From: UBA5794 sp963714375
GTDB lineage: Bacteria; Actinomycetota; Acidimicrobiia; Spongiisociales; UBA5794
Direction: 5' to 3'
DNA: 64,000 bases
NCBI GenBank assembly: GCA_963714375.1
Contig: CAVQOG010000003.1
Location: 310,001 to 374,000, forward strand
The notes below the pieces were generated by a model that had not been told where the DNA came from, did not search any database, and saw only the letters and a list, made by a program, of their open reading frames with translations. Within the stretch, counting starts at the first letter, position 1, and the number at the start of each line of letters is the position of its first letter. Of the stretch, positions 42,323-50,866 are shown piece after piece. A program made the position numbers and the translations under genes.

Positions 42323-43757
42323 GGTGCAGGACAGGTCGTGGAGTGTCGAACGATACGAGCGCCCCGCAACCCTCGATGCCGCACTCGACCTGGTGAATAC
42401 GCACCGGTCAGACGCCCGAATCCTCGCAGGGGGCACGGATCTTCTCCTCGAGATGCAGCGAAAGGTTCGCTCCGTGGATGTCCTTGTCGATCTTTCGGCC
42501 ATTGACGGGCTTGGGGACATCATTCTCGACTCCGGCACGGTGTCTCTTGGGCCACTCGTGACCCACAAGAATGTTGTTGCGTCCGATCTGATCCGCTCGG
42601 TCGGCCTCCCGCTTGCCCAAGCATCCCATGAGGTCGGTTCGGCACAGCTTCGGAACCGGGCAACGGTTGTTGGGAACATCGTCACCGCTTCACCCGCGAA
42701 CGACACCATTTCAGCGCTGCTTGCGCTGGACGCCTCCCTCACCCTCGCTTCCGTCGACGGTCAGCGCACCGTTGCACTCTCGGACTTCTACGAGGGGGTT
42801 CGCAGGACGGCGATGACGGACAACGAGATCGTGACAGGCATTTCATTTCCTGCGATGACTGCAGCAGAAGCCGGAATTTTCGCAAAGGTTGGCCTCCGCT
42901 CCGCGCAAGCGATCTCCGTCGTCCACGGATCCATTCTCTTGTCACGAGACAATGGCGTCGTAACTTCGGCTCGAATTTCACTGGGAAGCGTCGCACCAGT
43001 GGTCGTACTAGCCGAAGCCGCTGAAATGCTCGTCGGAAACAACCTGTCGGACGAGATGATCACTCAATGCGCTTTGGCGTGTGCAGCCGAAGTCAGACCG
43101 ATCTCGGACGGAAGGGCAACCGCCGAATACCGCACTGCAATGGTTGAAGTCGCAGTTGCACGCATGCTTCGGTCACTGAAGGACGGGACCGAGGCGACCG
43201 AGTGGCCAGCGCGGGTCACGACACTCGACAACAGCAGCGTCAAACACCAATACGACCCTGTCTCCGTCGGATCCGCAGATGGCGTGACCATGGTGATCAA
43301 CGGCGTCATCACCACGGGCCCCGGGCGGTGCAACACCACGCTCCTCGATTGGATCAGAGAGAATGCCACCGACGCGGACGGTTTGGGGCTAACCGGAACG
43401 AAGGAGGGATGCGCCGAGGGCGAGTGTGGCGCATGCACCGTCCACATGGATGGAAGAGCAGTGCTCGCCTGCCTCGTCGCCGCACCGGCAGCTCATGGAA
43501 GTGATGTCACCACCATCGAAGGTCTCACATCTGCACCGGACCGAACCATGCAGGAGGCACTCGTCGACTTCGGAGCAGTCCAGTGCGGGTATTGCACACC
43601 AGGGTTCGTCATGTGCGCCTCATCGTTGTTGAGTGAGCATGAGGACCTCTCGACACACGAGATTCGTGACGGTCTCAGCGGCAACATCTGTCGCTGCACC
43701 GGGTACGACTCAATCGTCGCAGCGGTCCAGATTTCGGACGTGGAGCGGCGCCGATGA
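42315..43757 (+). CDS. Molybdenum hydroxylase FAD-binding and 2Fe-2S subunits fused (FAD first)
   Basis: From the ATG at 42315, an FAD-binding domain (residues 1 to ~300: LAGGTDLLLEMQRK, SAQLRNRATVVGNIVTASP) is joined to a two-cluster [2Fe-2S] domain (EGCAEGECGACTVHMDG; CGYCTPGFVMCA then NICRCTGYDSI). Usually these are separate subunits, or the Fe-S domain comes first. The 480-residue chain would pass electrons from the molybdopterin subunit encoded next. The start overlaps the deaminase stop by 8 bases. The substrate is probably a purine such as xanthine. Confidence 0.88.
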   Translation: MHEVQDRSWSVERYERPATLDAALDLVNTHRSDARILAGGTDLLLEMQRKVRSVDVLVDLSAIDGLGDIILDSGTVSLGPLVTHKNVVASDLIRSVGLPLAQASHEVGSAQLRNRATVVGNIVTASPANDTISALLALDASLTLASVDGQRTVALSDFYEGVRRTAMTDNEIVTGISFPAMTAAEAGIFAKVGLRSAQAISVVHGSILLSRDNGVVTSARISLGSVAPVVVLAEAAEMLVGNNLSDEMITQCALACAAEVRPISDGRATAEYRTAMVEVAVARMLRSLKDGTEATEWPARVTTLDNSSVKHQYDPVSVGSADGVTMVINGVITTGPGRCNTTLLDWIRENATDADGLGLTGTKEGCAEGECGACTVHMDGRAVLACLVAAPAAHGSDVTTIEGLTSAPDRTMQEALVDFGAVQCGYCTPGFVMCASSLLSEHEDLSTHEIRDGLSGNICRCTGYDSIVAAVQISDVERRR

Positions 43758-43785
43758 GATTTCGAAACACACACGTCGGAGTCTC

Positions 43786-43843
43786 GAGCCCGCAAGCCCC
43801 GTCCTCCAGTAGGGACGGGCGAGCAGAGCGGGCCAGGGGGGCA
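43786..43843. repeat. GC-rich hairpin repeat before the molybdopterin-subunit gene
   Basis: GAGCCCGCAAGCCCCGTCC (43786-43804) nearly matches the motif repeated inside dnaX. A CCCGTCC/GGGACGGG hairpin (about 43798-43819) and a run of G (43836-43841) follow. The run of G precedes the ATG at 43852 and could act as part of its ribosome site. Confidence 0.6.
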
Positions 43844-43851
43844 CACTCGAT

Positions 43852-46090
43852 ATGACGATTGGGACCAATGCTCGAAGGATCGACTCGTACGACAAGGTCA
43901 CGGGGGCTGCGCTCTATCCGGGAGACCTACCGGCCGAAAACGCGCTCTCTGCGAAAGTTGTCTTCTCGAATCGACCGCACGCCAGAATGATCTCGATGGA
44001 CACGGCTCCGGCCCTCGCGGTTGATGGCGTCGTCGAGGTTGTTACTGCCGCTGACATTCCACTCAACGAATACGGCCTAACCATGCCCGATCAGCCGGTC
44101 CTCATCGGTGTAGATGGAACGGGAACATCCCATGTCCCATCCAACATTTCAAGATGGGAAGCCGATCAGGTCGCCATTGTCATCGCGGAGACCGGGCATG
44201 CGGCGCTCGCCGGGGCGAAGGCCCTCGCAATCGAGTGGGAGGACCTTCCACTCGTACCAGATCTAACAGCTGCGCGGACCGATGAGATCCTCGTCCACCC
44301 AGAAAACCCTGGCAAAACGAACGCTTACTACACGCTGAGGATCCGGAAGGGCGACATGAAATCCGGCTGGGACGCAGCCGACATCGTGGTCGAGGGCACC
44401 TATCACCTCCCCCATCAGGAGCACGCTTATCTCCAACCTGAGGCGGGCCTGGCGTACGTCGAAGACGACGGAGTCGTCACCGTCCAGATCGCGGGTCAAT
44501 GGACCCATGAGGACCGCGAACAGATCGCACATGCCCTTGAGCTGCCCGAGCAGATGGTCCGCGTTGTCTACCCGGCAATCGGTGGAGCGTTTGGCGGTCG
44601 AGAGGACATGAGCCTCCAAATTGTGTTGGCCGCTGCGGCCCTCAAGCTTCACAGAAGAGGCATCAATCGTCCCGTGCGTACCGTGTGGAACCGTGAAGAG
44701 AGCATCGTCGGGCACCACAAGCGGCATCGCGCTCGAGATCACGACGCGGTGGGGGGCCAGGAGCGACGGACGCATTGTGGCGGTAGAGGCCGAGGCTTTT
44801 CTCGATGCCGGTGCCTACAACTACACGTCGAACAAGGTACTTGCCAACCTCCACCTCACGTTGACGGGCCCCTACAAGATCGACAACGCTCACATCGACT
44901 CCAGCGCCGTTTACACACATTCGGTTCCCGGCGGAGCATTCCGCGGCTTCGGCGGTCCTCAGGGCTCGTTCGTATCCGAGGGGCAGATGAACAAGGTGGC
45001 AGACGCATTGGGTATGGATCCAATCGAGATCCGAAGAGTCAACCTGCTCCACGACGGGGATGATTTCATCACACAGAGGCCGATGCCCGAAGGGGTGAGC
45101 ATTGAGACTGTCATCGACGAACTCTCCGAGGCATCTGAGTGGAATCAACAACACCCGATCGATGTAGCCGTGGCGGCGATAAAGACGCTTGGTTCCAATC
45201 ATTCGGCGATCAGAACCGGTAGAGGGATGGCGTGTGCACTCAAGAATGTCGGGTTTTCAATGGGCTTTCCCGAACGATGCGAGGCGACAGTCACCCTATA
45301 TGGAGATGACAAGGTCGAATCTGCCCACCTCTCTCACGCTGGAGCCGATGTCGGTCAGGGCGCACACACTGCGTTTCTCCAGATGACAGCAGAGGCGGTT
45401 GATCTTCCCTTCGAGAAGGTGACGGGATCGTTCTCCGATACCGCAACAAGCGGGGACTCCGGTTCGGCGTCGGCGTCGCGGCTTACGTTCATGGCCGGGA
45501 ACTCCATCCAAGGCGCGACCGAAGAGGCCATCAAGGCGTGGATCGACGGGGACCGACCAGCGCTCGGCCATTTCCGCTATGTCCCGCCACCGACCGATGC
45601 CATCGACCCAGAAACTGGCGAGGGAAATCCCAACGTCACCCTCGGGTATGTGGCTGAAATCGTCGAGGTCGCGGTCGACATCGAGACGGGCCACGTGCGC
45701 GTCGGGACGGTCTACTGCGCGGTCGACGTCGGAAAGGCCATCAACCCAACACTCATTCGCGGACAGGTTGAAGGAGCCATCGTCCAGGCCCACGGCTACG
45801 CGCTTTCAGAACACCTGCGTGTCAGCAACGGGCGGACCGAGAACCCAACCTTCTCCGGATATCTGGTGCCCGGCAGCATGGATACGCCGGATCGCATTGA
45901 GACGGTCATCGTCGAGGTTGCCGATCCAGCCGGGCCATGGGGGGCGCGCGGCATGGCGGAAATGCCATTCATCCCGTATGCACCGGCTGTCGTTGCAGCA
46001 CTTCACGACGCAACCGGTGTGTGGTTCGACGAGATTCCACTGACGCCTGACCGTGTCCTCGCAAAACTCAGAGCAGCCGGCGGAGCATAA
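43852..46090 (+). pseudogene. Molybdenum hydroxylase molybdopterin subunit, frameshifted
   Basis: The first frame (MTIGTNARRIDSYDKVTGAA to REESIVGHHKRH) and the second frame (ALEITTRWGARSDGRIVAVE to the end at 46090) form one xanthine-dehydrogenase-type large subunit of about 745 residues. The break is at about 44725-44731, and one extra base explains it. Motifs include GGAFGGREDMSLQ, GGAFRGFGGPQGSFVSEG, GADVGQGAHTAFL and the catalytic glutamate region RGMAEMPFIPYAP. It is the partner of the FAD/Fe-S protein before it. A real lesion would leave XdhD as the only complete hydroxylase here. Confidence 0.82.
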
Positions 46091-46159
46091 CCGGCAATGC
46101 CGACGACGGCCGATGTAGCGGAACTCGCCGGACCCCTCGCAGGTCGATAGGGTTGGGGC

Positions 46160-46831
46160 ATGGAAACGGTCACGAATGGCGTCTATCTGATCTCAAGGGG
46201 ATCAAACGCGTACATCGTTGATGGGGACGACGGCGTTGTGCTTGTCGACACGGGAATGCCAAAGCGCCACGGCGCGATTGTCGAGGGCCTGTCCGACATC
46301 GGCCGGTCAGCAAAGGACGTACGCGCCATCCTTCTCACGCACGCCCACTTTGACCATTTTGGTGGCGCTGCGGCTCTCAGATCAGCTTCTGACGCTGGCG
46401 TGTACGCATCCCACATCGACGCGATGGTCATCAGGGGGGACAAGCCAACCGAGCCCCCACCGGTATTGGAGAGGCTTCCGTTCATCAGGTCGGTGATGAA
46501 GATCATGCCCCAACCGACATCACTCCCGGTGGATCACATCGTTGCTGAGGGATTCGATCAGGGCCTGCCCGAAGACTTCACGGCCATCGACACACCGGGC
46601 CACACTGAAGGACATCTGTCGTACCTGCTGAACCGTCGCGGTGGTGTCCTCTTTGTCGGTGATGCCGCGAACAACGCCAAGGGATCGATCAAACGGGGCT
46701 GGTTCAACCGATCGACCGACACGATCGACGGAAGCATCCACCATCTCGGCTCGTTCGACTTCGAGATGGCGGTCTTCGGCCACAGCGGTCCAATCACCTC
46801 GAATGCCTCAGCCGCCTTCTCCAGCTACTAG
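46160..46831 (+). CDS. Metallo-beta-lactamase-fold hydrolase
   Basis: A 223-residue MBL-fold protein, probably dinuclear zinc. The motif ILLTHAHFDHFGG is followed by IDTPGHTEGHLSYL and FVGDAANNAKGS. The N-terminus GVYLISRGSNAYIVDGDDGV is typical of glyoxalase-II-like hydrolases. The substrate is unknown. It lies about 70 bp after the molybdopterin-subunit gene, possibly as the last gene of the plus operon. Confidence 0.85.
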   Translation: METVTNGVYLISRGSNAYIVDGDDGVVLVDTGMPKRHGAIVEGLSDIGRSAKDVRAILLTHAHFDHFGGAAALRSASDAGVYASHIDAMVIRGDKPTEPPPVLERLPFIRSVMKIMPQPTSLPVDHIVAEGFDQGLPEDFTAIDTPGHTEGHLSYLLNRRGGVLFVGDAANNAKGSIKRGWFNRSTDTIDGSIHHLGSFDFEMAVFGHSGPITSNASAAFSSY

Positions 46832-47156
46832 CAATAGGTTTCGTCGGCCTCAGGCGGCCGAGAGTGAGTTTCAGAAGACAAAGGGCTCGTGTGAAACGGG
46901 AAACGCATGCAGGAGCACCCGGATAGCGGCGTCCATGCTCGAGCAACCAACGGCCCATCGTGTGGAGGTCGGTGAGCTGCTGATCGGTATCATTGGCCAC
47001 CGGTTCGCCGAGCCTGACAGCTTTCCCAAGACGCTGGGTCACCTGAGCACAGACGTATTCGTCACCGACGACGCACGCTCGGTTTTCTCAGCTGGCGGGT
47101 TACCGGTATTGCTCACCCGCGCGGCGGAGCCAGTCAGTTGAAAAGAGAGGATCGTT
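46832..47156. other. Gene-poor spacer with a possible remnant
   Basis: No confident gene. A plus-strand open stretch at 46935-47141 could encode about 68 residues (MLEQPTAHRVEVGELLIG and on to FVTDDARSVFSAGGLPVLL). I recognise no family, and no ribosome site is obvious. It may be the tail of a decayed gene at the boundary between the purine-type operon and the following amine-catabolism operon. Confidence 0.3.
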
Positions 47157-47927
47157 ATGCCGTCACATGAGAACCGTCGTGCGCTGATCACCGGCGCTGG
47201 CTCGGGCATCGGCCGAGGTGTCGCCCGCCGGCTGGCAAATGAGGGGGCGGCCGTCGCCTTGCTTGACGTCAACCAGGAGACCGCGTTCGCCGTCGCCAAC
47301 GAGATCACCTCAGACGGCGGCACAGCCGTGGCCGTGGCCGCTGACGTACGGGACCGCAGCGCGGTGCGTGATGCGATTGCGGCCGCTGCTGCTGCGTTGA
47401 GCGGCATCGACTATCTGGTCAACAACGCTGGCTTGATCACCATGAGCGCCTTCGAAGAGACGACGGATGAGGAGTGGGATCTCGTGATGGACGTCAACTG
47501 CAAGGGGATGTTCATCGTCACCCAGGAGGCGCTTCCGTACCTGCGTGATGGAGCTGAGGGTGCGGCAGTGGTGAATCTGTCCACCGTCGAGGCTGAGGTC
47601 GTGGTGTCGTCCCAGGGATCATGCCAGGTTCACTACAACGCGTCGAAGGGCGGCGTAAGGATGTTGACCAAGGCAATGGCGGCGGAATTGTCCCAGTACG
47701 GTATCCGGGTAAACGCGGTCGCGCCCGGTCCTGTGGCCACCGGCTTCGTTCCCGGTCTGAGCCACGACGATGTGGATGTGCGTTCGTTCATGGACGCACG
47801 ATTGCTGATCAAGCGGTCTGCTACACCAGAGGACATCGCGGCGGCGATCTCCTTCCTGCTCTCCTCGGACGCATCGTTCATCACCGGTGTCCAGCTTCCC
47901 GTCGACGGCGGATGGCTGGTTCGATGA
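47157..47927 (+). CDS. Short-chain dehydrogenase/reductase (SDR)
   Basis: A 256-residue classical SDR. The cofactor motif is TGAGSGIGRGVARRLANEG, followed by NNAGLI, the catalytic serine in NLSTVEAE and the YxxxK pair in VHYNASKGGVRML. The C-terminus ends SFITGVQLPVDGGW as in the FabG-like group. AGAGAGG precedes the ATG. It overlaps the glutamine-synthetase-like gene by 4 bases, so the three-gene set 47157-50771 is one operon. The substrate is probably a hydroxy or keto intermediate of amine breakdown. Confidence 0.88.
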   Translation: MPSHENRRALITGAGSGIGRGVARRLANEGAAVALLDVNQETAFAVANEITSDGGTAVAVAADVRDRSAVRDAIAAAAAALSGIDYLVNNAGLITMSAFEETTDEEWDLVMDVNCKGMFIVTQEALPYLRDGAEGAAVVNLSTVEAEVVVSSQGSCQVHYNASKGGVRMLTKAMAAELSQYGIRVNAVAPGPVATGFVPGLSHDDVDVRSFMDARLLIKRSATPEDIAAAISFLLSSDASFITGVQLPVDGGWLVR

Positions 47928-49273
47928 ATCCCACCGATCGACTCGATCCAATCGACCTTGCTGACTTTGACACGGTCATCGTCGCGGGGATCGACATGTA
48001 CGGAAGGCTGTTCGGCAAGCGAATCCCGGTACGTCGCTGGAAGGACGTCGCCACTGACGGGTTGCACGTTTGCACAAGCGTCTATGCGTGGGATGTTGCT
48101 CAGGAGCTCGGCACGTTGAAGGTCGACTATGCGGGTAGCCACACGGGCTGGCACGATTTTCGACTCGTCCCCGACATTGGAACGCTGCGTCGTGCGGCAT
48201 GGTTGGAGGCGACCGCCATCGTGCTTGCAGATAGCGTCGAGGAGCACTCCGATGCGCTCGTTTCAATCGCTCCACGTACCATATTGCGCTCGGCTGTCGA
48301 CCAGCTTGAGTACCGCTCCTTCGTCGCAACCGAGCTGGAGTTCCACCTGTACAGGGGCACACCGGTACAGCTGCGCGCGAGCGGTTATCACGATCTCGAA
48401 CCGACCACAGACGTGCACTGCGACTACAACATCGCCGAAGGTGACCTGTACGGAGCCTTTTTTGCCAATCTATGCACAATTCTGGACGCATCAGGGGTTC
48501 CGGTCGAGGTTGCACAGGTCGAATACGGTCCCGGCCAGTGGGAGATCAACCTCGAGTACGCCGCTCCGATGGAGATGGCTGACCGACACGCGCTGTTCAA
48601 GCACATTGTGCACCACGTCGCCGCAACCAACGGCTTCACCGCCACTTTCATGCCGCGTCCACTCACCGAGGGCATGGGCAGCTCATGCCACATCCACGTC
48701 TCACTCCGCGACAAGGACAACGTCCCACTGTTCTACGACGCGAATGCTGAACACACCGTATCCGGGTCGTTGCGCAACGCCGTTGCGGGGATTCTGGACC
48801 TTGTACCTGACCTGATGCTGGCCTACGCCCCCACCGTCAACTCCATGCGACGCATCCTCACCGCCGACTTTGCTGGCAACGGGCTGACGTGGGGCTACGA
48901 CAACCGCACCACGACGTGCAGGCTCATCACCGGTTCACCCACGACAAACCGCGTCGAACTGCGCCTCGCCGGAGCCGACGCCAATCCATACCTAGCGCTC
49001 GCCGCCGCGCTCGTTTCGACACGCCACGGCATCCAACAGCGCCTCGACCCGGGACCACCAGTCAGCGGCGACGGTTATGCGACCGCAGACCTTTCGAATC
49101 TGCCAACAACGCTTGGCGACGCCGCTGCTGCCTTTCGGTCCAGCAACGCCGCCCGTGCCCTGCTCGGCGACGCCGTGGTCGAGCACTACAGCTCGGTCGC
49201 CGACCACGAATGGGCGACGTTCCTGCGTGCGGTCAGCGACTGGGACCGCAGCCGATACCTCGACAGCATCTGA
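47924..49273 (+). CDS. Glutamine-synthetase-like gamma-glutamyl-amine ligase
   Basis: A 449-residue protein of the GlnA fold resembling PuuA and related gamma-glutamylamide synthetases. The active-site elements are FVATELEFHLYRG, GPGQWEINLEYA, GSSCHIHVSLRD, ADFAGNGLTWGYDNRTTTCR and NRVELRLAGADANPYLAL. It is shorter and more divergent than housekeeping GlnA. The ATG at 47924 overlaps the SDR stop (ATGA). With the aldehyde dehydrogenase it suggests glutamylation of an amine before oxidation, as in the Puu pathway. Which amine is unknown. Confidence 0.83.
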   Translation: MNPTDRLDPIDLADFDTVIVAGIDMYGRLFGKRIPVRRWKDVATDGLHVCTSVYAWDVAQELGTLKVDYAGSHTGWHDFRLVPDIGTLRRAAWLEATAIVLADSVEEHSDALVSIAPRTILRSAVDQLEYRSFVATELEFHLYRGTPVQLRASGYHDLEPTTDVHCDYNIAEGDLYGAFFANLCTILDASGVPVEVAQVEYGPGQWEINLEYAAPMEMADRHALFKHIVHHVAATNGFTATFMPRPLTEGMGSSCHIHVSLRDKDNVPLFYDANAEHTVSGSLRNAVAGILDLVPDLMLAYAPTVNSMRRILTADFAGNGLTWGYDNRTTTCRLITGSPTTNRVELRLAGADANPYLALAAALVSTRHGIQQRLDPGPPVSGDGYATADLSNLPTTLGDAAAAFRSSNAARALLGDAVVEHYSSVADHEWATFLRAVSDWDRSRYLDSI

Positions 49274-49286
49274 TGTACACGCTTGA

Positions 49287-50771
49287 GTGGGCGGTTACCG
49301 CCCCGTGACCGTCACGACACCAGGACTCACTACACCTCGACAGCTGATCGATGGCACCTGGAGTGTGCCCGCCCACGTGCTCGATCGTCACCTCGTCGAT
49401 CCTGCGAGCGGCCTCCCCACCCAGCCCCAGGTTGCGTCGTCACTCGCAGATATCGACTTGGCGATTGCAGCTGCCTGGCGTGTCCACCGCGCCGATCCAC
49501 TCGGGATCGGCACACCGCAACAGCGGATCATCGCGCTTGAGGCCGTCGCCGACCAACTCGACACGATCGCCCCCCAGCTGGCCGAGCAGGACAGTCTGAA
49601 CTCGGGCATCCCCATCACTATCACTCGGCTGTTTGCCAGTTCGCTCGGGAGCACTTTCCGCAGCGCCGCCGCTCGCATCATCGACCTCGCCCCAACCGAC
49701 CTGTCGAGCGCAGGCCGACGCGTCACCCTCAGCAGGCTCCCAATCGGACCTGCGGCCGTCCTGGCGCCTTGGAACGCACCCACTGCAATCGCCGCAAAGA
49801 AGACGGCGTACGCCTGGGCCGCGGGATGTCCCGTCATCGTCAAGCCATCGCCATGGTCACCCAGCGGAACAACCCTCCTCGTCAAAGTACTCGAGGAAGC
49901 CGCGGCCACAGCCGGGCTATCATATGCTGCTATCCAGCTCGTCCTCGGTGGCGTCGAGGCTGGCCAGGCACTGGCAGGGGCACGGCAAGTACGGGCGCTC
50001 AGCTTCACCGGTAGCCGAGCCGGCGGCCGGGCAGTTGCCGCGGCCACGGCCGCCAATGTGCCATCGATCCAGCTGGAACTCGGTAGCAACAACCCCGCTC
50101 TGGTCATTTCCGACGCTGATCTTGAGCTAGCCGCAGTCCAACTTGCCGCCGGCATGACCAAGCTCAACGGGGCTTGGTGCGAGAGCCCCGGCACCGTCTT
50201 TGTGCCTCCCTCGTTGCTTGGGGCACTCGTCGAACGCCTGACCGCAAGGCTGTCTGAGCTACGGATCGGTCCGCCACTCGATCCGAACGCCCAGTTCGGT
50301 CCCCAATCGAACCCTGCGCAGTACGCGACGCTCCAGACGCGTCTTGACCAGTTCAGCGCTGCGGGGGCTCGCCTCGTGGCCGTTGGGGACATACCACAAG
50401 AGGGGCTCTGGATCCCACCTACGCTCGTCATCGACCCACCCCTCAACCTTGCTGCCGCCGAAACCTTCGGGCCCGTACTCGTACTTCGTACCTGCTTGGA
50501 CACGTCCACAGCGCTCCTCGAAGCAGCAGAGTTGGAGACCGGACTCGCCGGCTACGTTTTTACCCGCTCAATCGATGAAGGTCACCGGATCGGACGGCTC
50601 CTCCCTGCCGGCGAGATCAAGATCAACGGAACCAGCCTGCTCGATATGAGCGAGCAATCGACACAAGCGTTCTGGTACGGCTCTGGCGTGGGTGGACACG
50701 GTGATGCCGAGCTACTGCGGTTCTTCACCGGTGCCCGCATCGTTGGTGAGGACATCGACTCTCCGCTCTAG
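49287..50771 (+). CDS. Aldehyde dehydrogenase family protein
   Basis: A 494-residue ALDH. The catalytic glutamate is in SIQLELGSNNPALVISD and the nucleophile cysteine in LNGAWCESPGTVFVP. The cofactor-binding motif is LSFTGSRAGG and the fold end is EIKINGTSLLDMS. The usual glycine-rich GQxC context is varied (NGAWC). It probably oxidises a gamma-glutamyl-aminoaldehyde made in the pathway of the preceding genes. The start is GTG at 49287, and a GTG 18 bases later is an alternative. Confidence 0.87.
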   Translation: MGGYRPVTVTTPGLTTPRQLIDGTWSVPAHVLDRHLVDPASGLPTQPQVASSLADIDLAIAAAWRVHRADPLGIGTPQQRIIALEAVADQLDTIAPQLAEQDSLNSGIPITITRLFASSLGSTFRSAAARIIDLAPTDLSSAGRRVTLSRLPIGPAAVLAPWNAPTAIAAKKTAYAWAAGCPVIVKPSPWSPSGTTLLVKVLEEAAATAGLSYAAIQLVLGGVEAGQALAGARQVRALSFTGSRAGGRAVAAATAANVPSIQLELGSNNPALVISDADLELAAVQLAAGMTKLNGAWCESPGTVFVPPSLLGALVERLTARLSELRIGPPLDPNAQFGPQSNPAQYATLQTRLDQFSAAGARLVAVGDIPQEGLWIPPTLVIDPPLNLAAAETFGPVLVLRTCLDTSTALLEAAELETGLAGYVFTRSIDEGHRIGRLLPAGEIKINGTSLLDMSEQSTQAFWYGSGVGGHGDAELLRFFTGARIVGEDIDSPL

Positions 50772-50866
50772 GTGAGAGTTGGGTGCCGGGACCGATGATT
50801 CGCTGCGTTCACGAGCATTCCGGGTTCTCAGCCGTAGTTGTTGCTCGGGACTCCGTGGAGTCAGCA

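Noticed and set aside
44621..46090. Separate gene starting at 44621 for the molybdopterin subunit
   Set aside because: The first 30 or so residues are the wrong frame of the upstream part; family similarity begins only after the frameshift at about 44728, so this is one broken gene.
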